A stretch of DNA of 7,437 nt from Coriobacteriaceae bacterium (lineage in GTDB: Bacteria > Actinomycetota > Coriobacteriia > Coriobacteriales > QAMH01). The translations under genes were made by a program, and so were the position numbers. Every line of letters begins with the position of its first letter. Position 1 is the first letter of the stretch. The notes under the pieces were generated by a model. The model ran no database searches and was not told the DNA's origin. It saw only the letters and a program-made list of their open reading frames with translations. The stretch is from the NCBI GenBank assembly GCA_004553405.1, contig SFLO01000033.1:1-7437 (forward strand), written 5' to 3'. Shown in pieces: positions 1-4,176 of this stretch.

Positions 1-170
1 GCGTGGACGCCGGCGTCCGTCCGGCCGCAGCCCGTCAGGTGGACATCCTCCCCCGTGATCTGGCGGAGGGCCTTCTGCAGCGTCTCGCAGACGGAGACGG
101 CGTTGCGCTGCACCTGCCAGCCGTGGTAGGCGGTGCCGTTATACATGAGTTTTAAGGCGATGTTGCGCAT
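1..170 (-). CDS. truA: tRNA pseudouridine synthase A, N-terminal 56 residues (cut by window edge)
   Basis: The encoded N-terminus begins MRNIALKLMYNGTAYHGWQ and reaches GCGRTDAGVH at residues 47-56, where the window ends. The family (TruA) converts uridines 38-40 of the tRNA anticodon arm to pseudouridine in the cytoplasm. The YNGTAYHGWQ opening and the GRTDAGVHA block are its hallmarks, and Asp52 in that block is the expected catalytic aspartate. The ATG at 170-168 is chosen because a strong Shine-Dalgarno (AGGAGG, 182-177) sits six bases upstream and because the family's conserved sequence starts almost at once. About four fifths of the protein lies outside the window. The same frame stays open upstream to an ATG at 284, but that 38-residue extension is rich in His, Arg and Pro and does not look like TruA, so I treat it as leader. 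The gene is divergent from hypE. Confidence 0.95.
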   Translation of the reverse strand, partial: MRNIALKLMYNGTAYHGWQVQRNAVSVCETLQKALRQITGEDVHLTGCGRTDAGVH

Positions 171-190
171 GGGGTCCCTCCTTTCCGGGG

Positions 191-284
191 TCAGAAGCCC
201 AGGCGGGCCAGGATGATGACGGCGGCGGTGATGGCGCAGCTCTTCGGTGCTGGCAGGCTGGGTATGTTCGTGTTGCTGGGACAT
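191..284 (-). other. Possible small reading-frame remnant in the truA leader
   Basis: An ATG at 284-282 lies only 3-5 bases downstream of the likely transcription start of the minus-strand promoter, so it could be read without a leader. It opens as MSQQHEHTQPASTEELR. In the frame shifted by +1, the end of the region reads ITAAVIILARLGF and stops at TGA 193-191, just before the truA Shine-Dalgarno. In that second part nearly every codon ends in C or G, the genome's coding style, and the residues resemble a short hydrophobic helix. Joining the two by skipping one base near 233 would give a 30-residue peptide with a polar start and hydrophobic end. It may be a leader peptide broken by one inserted base, a sequencing error, or chance. 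I do not recognise a family. Confidence 0.22.
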
Positions 285-293
285 AGCTTGGGG

Positions 294-299
294 ATTATA
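294..299 (-). promoter_or_regulatory. Probable promoter -10 box for truA
   Basis: Perfect TATAAT on the minus strand, which stands out in GC-rich surroundings. The predicted transcription start is at about 289-287, giving a leader of roughly 120 bases before the truA ATG. No good TTGACA-like -35 is seen 16-18 bases upstream (317-322 reads GCCATG on this strand), so activity may depend on an activator or on the -10 alone. Confidence 0.55.
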
Positions 300-343
300 C
301 GCCAGCCACCCACCCACATGGCGAGCCGCACGGGGCTGCGGCC

Positions 344-349
344 TATAAT
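344..349 (+). promoter_or_regulatory. Probable promoter -10 box for hypE
   Basis: Perfect TATAAT on the plus strand, with a predicted start near 356 and a leader of about 57 bases to the hypE ATG at 413. The -35 position (about 321-326, GCGAGC) does not match consensus. It lies 45 bases from the opposite-facing TATAAT at 294-299, so the two promoters are back to back and their polymerase footprints overlap. Confidence 0.55.
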
Positions 350-412
350 GGGGCGACAATCACGTTCAAGGGCGCTGCAATACACACGGAATGCGAAAGG
401 CACGGCGATAGC

Positions 413-1429
413 ATGGCAACAAGCGACACAGTACTCATGGCCCACGGGAGCGGCGGCACGATGATGCGCGACATCATCGAGCAGCTCTTCTTCGAGGCCT
501 ACGCGGGCGAGACCCTCAAGGCAGGCGACGACGCGGCGGTCCTGCCCATCCCCGCCGAGCGCCTGGCCTTCTCTACGGACACCTTTGTGGTGACGCCGCA
601 CTTCTTCCCCGGCGGAGACATCGGGCACCTGGCCGTGTGCGGCACCGTCAACGACGTCGCCACCAGCGGCGCCATCCCGCGCTACCTCAGCTGCGGCTTT
701 GTGCTCGAGGAGGGCTACCCGCTGGAAAACCTGCGCCGCATCTGCGCCAGCATGGCCGCCACCGCCAAGGAGGCCGGGGTCGAGATCGTCACGGGCGACA
801 CCAAGGTGGTCAACCGCGGCCACGGCGACGGCGTCTACATCAACACCGCCGGCATCGGCGAGATGCGCCCCGGCGTGCAGCTGAGCGGCAGCTCCCTGCG
901 CCCCGGCGACAAGGTGCTCATCAGTGGCAGCATCGGCGACCACGGCATCGCCATCATCTCCACGCGCGAGGAGCTCTCGTTCGAAACCGAGGTCAAGACC
1001 GACGCCGCCCCGCTCAACCACCTCATCGGCGCAGTGCTCGACGCCTGCCCTGCCGGCAGCGTGAGGGCCTTCCGCGACCCCACGCGCGGCGGCCTGGCCT
1101 CCACGCTCAACGAGTTCGCCCAGATGAGCGGCGTGGACATCCGCATCGAGGAGCTCGACGTCCCGGTGCACGACCAGGTGCGCGGCGCTTGCGAGATGCT
1201 GGGCTACGACGTCTTCCAGGTGGCCAACGAGGGCAAGATGGTCTGCGTGGTGGCGCCCGAGGCAGCCGACGCCGCACTGGCAGCCATGCGCGCCAGCACG
1301 TACGGCGAGGAGGCCGCCATCATCGGCGAGGTCATCAAGGGCGAGGGGCGCGTCTACCTGCGCACCGGCTTTGGCAGCCAGCGCATCCTCGACATGCTCG
1401 TTGGCGAGCAGCTCCCCCGCATCTGCTAG
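413..1429 (+). CDS. hypE: Hydrogenase expression/formation protein HypE (carbamoyl dehydratase)
   Basis: 338 residues, normal for HypE (about 330-350). HypE accepts a carbamoyl group from HypF on its C-terminal cysteine, dehydrates it with ATP to a thiocyanate, and passes cyanide to the iron held by the HypC-HypD complex for the [NiFe]-hydrogenase active site. It acts in the cytoplasm. Visible family marks: AHGSGG (10-15), the ATP/Mg-binding GDDAAVLP (38-45), GTVNDVATSGA (77-87), GDTKVV (128-133), RDPTRGG (221-227), ANEGK (271-275), and the diagnostic C-terminal PRIC with Cys338 as carrier. The fold is the PurM/AIR synthase type. The ATG at 413 places AHGSGG at the usual distance; its ribosome site is weak (AAAGG, 396-400, 12 bases away). 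Met9 is a possible alternative start. The gene is monocistronic here, divergent from truA and closed by a terminator, with no other hyp gene in view. Confidence 0.97.
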   Translation: MATSDTVLMAHGSGGTMMRDIIEQLFFEAYAGETLKAGDDAAVLPIPAERLAFSTDTFVVTPHFFPGGDIGHLAVCGTVNDVATSGAIPRYLSCGFVLEEGYPLENLRRICASMAATAKEAGVEIVTGDTKVVNRGHGDGVYINTAGIGEMRPGVQLSGSSLRPGDKVLISGSIGDHGIAIISTREELSFETEVKTDAAPLNHLIGAVLDACPAGSVRAFRDPTRGGLASTLNEFAQMSGVDIRIEELDVPVHDQVRGACEMLGYDVFQVANEGKMVCVVAPEAADAALAAMRASTYGEEAAIIGEVIKGEGRVYLRTGFGSQRILDMLVGEQLPRIC

Positions 1430-1453
1430 CACCGTCTGGTTCTCGACAGCGTG

Positions 1454-1488
1454 AGCGCCCCAGGCATGTGCCCAGGGCGCTTTTTCTT
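1454..1488 (+). terminator. Intrinsic terminator of hypE
   Basis: A seven-base-pair stem, AGCGCCC (1454-1460) with GGGCGCT (1475-1481), encloses a symmetric CA/CA internal loop and a second small stem, GGC with GCC around ATGT. A T-rich tail TTTTTCTT (1481-1488) follows directly. It starts 25 bases after the hypE stop codon. Confidence 0.85.
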
Positions 1489-1496
1489 GCGCGACC

Positions 1497-1522
1497 AGCG
1501 CCTCCAGCGGGGCGCTGGCGCT
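1497..1522 (-). terminator. GC-rich hairpin at the end of the membrane-protein gene
   Basis: On the minus strand, ten bases AGCGC+CAGCG pair across a CCC loop with CGCTG and GCGCT, which are separated by a three-base GAG bulge. The hairpin begins at the last base of the TAA stop at 1524-1522. No T-tract follows, so it is either a weak terminator or a 3'-end stabiliser. It sits between two convergent genes, next to the hypE terminator. Confidence 0.4.
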
Positions 1523-1893
1523 TAGTCGTCGACGCCGATGATGCCGCAGACGAAGGTGGAGACGATGCTGATCACGATGGCCGCGATGACGCCGCTGAAC
1601 CAGGAGCTGATGTAGATGCCCGTGTCGAAGAGCCCCAGGGTGATCGACGAGGCCAGGAAGAGCAGCGCTGCGTTGATCAGCAGGTAGAAGAGGCCCAGCG
1701 TGATGACGGAGATGGGCATGCCCAGCAGCTGCAGGATGGGCTTGATGCTCACGTTGATGAGGGCGAGCACCAAGGCGAAGAGGATCACGCTCACGGCAGT
1801 GCTGCCCGTGCCCACAACGCTGATGCCGGGTACGAGGAAGACCGCGACGGCGGCAGCGACGGCGGTGGCGATCCAGCGACCGATGAAGTTCAT
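1522..1893 (-). CDS. Phage_holin_4_2 family (YvlD-like) small integral membrane protein
   Basis: 123 residues, the usual size for this family (Pfam PF04020, named after a mycobacterial holin-like protein but widespread as a chromosomal gene). Four hydrophobic segments are visible at about 6-24, 32-48, 59-82 and 96-120. Between segments 2 and 3 is the family-typical stretch INVSIKPILQLLGMPISVIT (46-65), with lysine and proline at the membrane edge and repeated small residues after it. The protein ends in an acidic VDD. Location is the cytoplasmic membrane. The biochemical role of the chromosomal members is not established; in Bacillus, YvlD belongs to an envelope-stress operon. The ATG at 1893 has a good ribosome site, AAAGGGG (1905-1899), five bases upstream. 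It follows helD in the same direction after a 93-base gap with a terminator-like hairpin. There are no lysis or phage genes near it, so a holin role is unlikely. Confidence 0.85.
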   Translation of the reverse strand: MNFIGRWIATAVAAAVAVFLVPGISVVGTGSTAVSVILFALVLALINVSIKPILQLLGMPISVITLGLFYLLINAALLFLASSITLGLFDTGIYISSWFSGVIAAIVISIVSTFVCGIIGVDD

Positions 1894-1906
1894 GGCGACC
1901 CCTTTC

Positions 1907-1916
1907 TCACGCGTGA
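1907..1916. promoter_or_regulatory. 10-base perfect palindrome TCACGCGTGA upstream of the membrane-protein gene
   Basis: TCACGCGTGA is its own reverse complement. It lies directly upstream of the AAAGGGG ribosome site of the membrane-protein gene, where a regulator could bind. No clear -10 or -35 is seen around it. A ten-base palindrome may be chance. Confidence 0.2.
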
Positions 1917-1963
1917 ACGAACAGGACCCCAGGGCGCCTGCAGCGATGCAGGCTCCGGGGCCC
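1915..1963 (-). terminator. Two-storey hairpin downstream of helD, likely terminator
   Basis: Read on the minus strand, an outer stem GGGCCCC (1963-1957) pairs with GGGGTCC (1930-1924, one G-U). Inside it, after an internal loop, a perfect seven-base stem GCCTGCA (1953-1947) pairs with TGCAGGC (1942-1936) across a four-base loop. A loosely T-rich tail TGTTCGTTC (1923-1915) follows. It starts about 23 bases after the helD stop. The tail is weaker than a classical T-tract, so termination may be partial, with read-through feeding the membrane-protein gene, for which I find no convincing promoter. Confidence 0.5.
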
Positions 1964-1986
1964 AGCTTGCGCTTGAAGCAGTGCAG

Positions 1987-4083
1987 CTAGCGTAGCAGCT
2001 CTGTGAGCTGCCCGGCAGCAAGCACAGTCAACCGTTTGGTGGCACGGCTTAAGGCTGTGTAAAGGCGGTGCCTCCAGACCGGGGCCTCCTTGTAGATGCC
2101 GGCAGAGGCATCCGGGATGATGACCTCGTCGAACTCCAGGCCCTTGGCGAGGGCGACGTCAACCAGCACGACACCCTGGGAGGGCAGCTTGGCCGCACTG
2201 GCCATGCAGGTGACGGGCTCGTCTGCGAGGAGTTTCTCGAGCGCCTTCATGCTGCGCTTGTCCGCCGCGATCACCGCCGCGAGCTCCCCGCCGGCGGCAG
2301 CCTGGCGCACGGAGCTGCGCAGGGCGTCTTCCCAAGCGGCCTTGTCCTCGAAGGCGCGCACCACCGGCTGGGTGCCGGGGCGCTGCACGCTGTTGGTCTT
2401 GAGGCGCTCGTCGCGGTCCATGAGGCGCGTGAAGAGCGCCGTTATCTCGGGCGAGGAGCGGTAGCTCGTCATGAGCTCGCATTCGGCGACAGAACCGCGG
2501 CTGGCCTCGAAGACCTCCCTCACCTGCGCCCAGCTCGCAGTGCCCTCGGTGATGGCCTGGTTGGGGTCTCCCAGCAGCAGGAAGTGCGCGTTGGAGAAGT
2601 AGCGTACCAGCACCATGAGCTGGGCGGTGCAGTAGTCCTGGACCTCGTCGACCATGACGAAGCGCGCGCTGCTGTTGACGATGCCGGTGAGCGCGATCTT
2701 GAGGCCCAGCCACTCCGGCGAGCTGAGGCTCTGGCGGCCCAGGGCGCGCATGCCGATGCGCTCGATGCGCAGCCACTCGGCGGCCTCGATGCGCTCCTCC
2801 ATGCCCTTGTAGCGCGCCTCCAGGTAGCGGCGGGTGTAGCTCTCCATCTCCTCGTCGTCGATGGCGGCGATGTGCTGGCCGAAGTAGCGCAGCTGCTCGG
2901 CCGGGGTGAGCTCGCTCACATAGACCTGGGTGTCCTCGTCCTTGGCAAGGCGGTTGATGCGGCTCTCCAGGCGGTCGAGCAGCTCATCGACCACCAGCGA
3001 GCAGCGCTGCGGGCCCGCGGGGAACTTGCGGTACTTGTTCCAGGCGGCCTTGACCTGCGTTGCCGAGACCACGACCTCGTCTTCGACCTTGAGGTCGGCG
3101 AAGTCTCCGTCGCCCAGCTGGAGGCCGGCCACCACGGCGTCGAGCTCCTCGAGCGCATGCACGGCATCGTCGCCGCCAAGGCCCCTGTTGCCCGCGCCCA
3201 TCTGCTCGGCGAAGCTCGCCCAGGTGACGGTCTGGGGGTTGGTTTCGCCCATGTCCGGCAGGACGTTGGCGATATAGCTCTCGAACACCGGGTTGGGCGT
3301 GATCAGCCAGACGTCGCGCGGGTCGAGGGTGTCGCGCTCCTGGTAGAGCAGGTAGGCGATGCGCTGGAGCAGCACGCTCGTCTTGCCGGAGCCGGCGATG
3401 CCGTTGACGAGCAGGGCGGGCACGTCCTTATGGCGCACCACGAGGTTTTGCTCCTTCTGGATGGTGGTGGTGATGTCTTGGAGCTTGTCGCTGCGCTGGC
3501 GGGCCAGCGACTGCAGCAGCAGCCGGTCCTCGATGGCGATGGTGGTGTCGAAGCAGCCGTTGAGGACGTCGTGGTCGATGTCGAACTGGCGGCGCGTGAG
3601 CAGCTCGCACTCGATGGTGCGGCCGTTGGCCTCGTAGCTGGTGCGGCCGCTCTCCTGGTTGTAGTAGACCTCGGCCACGGGACTGCGCCAGTCGACGATG
3701 AAGTGGCGGCCGCGCTCGTCTGTCATGCCGGCCACACCGATGTAGACGTCGCGCGCAGGGGCGCCCGGCTTGAAGCGCAGGCTCACCTTGGCGAAGTAGG
3801 GCTGGCGCTTGAGCAGCAGGGCCTTCTCGAGGCGCTCTGTGTCCATGTCGATGGCGAGGTTGTAGGCGTCGATGATCTTGTGCACGGACTCGATCTCGAC
3901 GTAGGTTTCTGTGTTGACATCTCCGGAGAAGTCCCAGGTGAGCTCCTCCATCATGGTCTTGCGGTCTCCGGCGGCGTCGTCGAGACGGGCCTTGAGAGCT
4001 TGGGCAGACTCCTGCTCGATCTGCAGCAGCTTGCCGTAGGTCTCTGTCAGATGGGCCTGCTCTTCTTGGAATACCTGGTCCAT
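1987..4083 (-). CDS. helD: HelD-like superfamily 1 helicase, RNA polymerase recycling factor
   Basis: 698 residues, within the HelD range (about 680-780). Gram-positive HelD uses ATP-driven motion to pull stalled RNA polymerase off DNA and RNA. Visible order: a charged N-terminal helical region (1-95) matching the coiled coil that enters the polymerase secondary channel; FIVDWRSPVAEVYY (128-141), typical of HelD; Walker A GIAGSGKT (228-235); a helical insertion (about 295-440) in the position of the HelD-specific domain that grips the DNA channel; motif II MVDEVQD (477-483); motif III LLGDPNQA (503-510); SYRSSPEI (540-547); motif V VALAKGLEFDEV (643-654); motif VI YTALSRATKRL (675-685). All ATPase motifs look intact. 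ATG 4083 is preferred because GAGGAG (4094-4089) is five bases upstream; the GTG two codons earlier would overlap the ribosome site. It could alternatively be a rifamycin-protective HelR type, which sequence reading alone cannot settle. Confidence 0.9.
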   Translation of the reverse strand: MDQVFQEEQAHLTETYGKLLQIEQESAQALKARLDDAAGDRKTMMEELTWDFSGDVNTETYVEIESVHKIIDAYNLAIDMDTERLEKALLLKRQPYFAKVSLRFKPGAPARDVYIGVAGMTDERGRHFIVDWRSPVAEVYYNQESGRTSYEANGRTIECELLTRRQFDIDHDVLNGCFDTTIAIEDRLLLQSLARQRSDKLQDITTTIQKEQNLVVRHKDVPALLVNGIAGSGKTSVLLQRIAYLLYQERDTLDPRDVWLITPNPVFESYIANVLPDMGETNPQTVTWASFAEQMGAGNRGLGGDDAVHALEELDAVVAGLQLGDGDFADLKVEDEVVVSATQVKAAWNKYRKFPAGPQRCSLVVDELLDRLESRINRLAKDEDTQVYVSELTPAEQLRYFGQHIAAIDDEEMESYTRRYLEARYKGMEERIEAAEWLRIERIGMRALGRQSLSSPEWLGLKIALTGIVNSSARFVMVDEVQDYCTAQLMVLVRYFSNAHFLLLGDPNQAITEGTASWAQVREVFEASRGSVAECELMTSYRSSPEITALFTRLMDRDERLKTNSVQRPGTQPVVRAFEDKAAWEDALRSSVRQAAAGGELAAVIAADKRSMKALEKLLADEPVTCMASAAKLPSQGVVLVDVALAKGLEFDEVIIPDASAGIYKEAPVWRHRLYTALSRATKRLTVLAAGQLTELLR

Positions 4084-4119
4084 GCACACTCCTCGTTCGA
4101 CCGAAAAATCAGGGCTAGT

Positions 4120-4149
4120 ATCCTAGCACCCCGCAGCGGCGCTGTTCAA
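4120..4149 (-). promoter_or_regulatory. Probable helD promoter
   Basis: On the minus strand, TTGAAC (4149-4144) is a good -35, followed by an 18-base spacer and TAGGAT (4125-4120) as -10. Transcription would start near 4113, giving a leader of about 30 bases with the GAGGAG ribosome site. The whole promoter fits in the 93-base gap after the DUF3516 helicase gene. Confidence 0.55.
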
Positions 4150-4176
4150 GCCGCGCGCCGTGCGGGCAGCAGCGCG

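Noticed and set aside
213..464. 83-codon plus-strand frame overlapping the hypE start
   Set aside because: It begins upstream of the likely hypE promoter, runs into hypE in another frame and has no ribosome site or family likeness.
191..1432. 413-codon minus-strand frame opposite hypE
   Set aside because: It mirrors hypE codon bias and has no recognisable motif; hypE itself is unambiguous. Only its final stretch (before 191) drew separate interest.
1522..1893. Prophage holin
   Set aside because: The family name suggests a holin, but no endolysin, tail or integrase gene is near and chromosomal members are common in non-phage settings.
637..1995. 452-codon plus-strand frame inside hypE and beyond
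   Set aside because: Arg/His/Pro-rich translation typical of the +1 frame of a GC-rich gene; it runs through the hypE terminator and antisense to the membrane-protein gene.
4084..4089. GTG start two codons upstream for helD
   Set aside because: It overlaps the GAGGAG ribosome site, leaving no spacing; the ATG at 4083 has ideal spacing.
4130..4176. Terminator after the DUF3516 helicase gene
   Set aside because: GC-rich self-complementary runs (GCGCGC) are present, but I could not build a convincing long stem and no T-tract follows; the stretch is better read as the helD promoter region.
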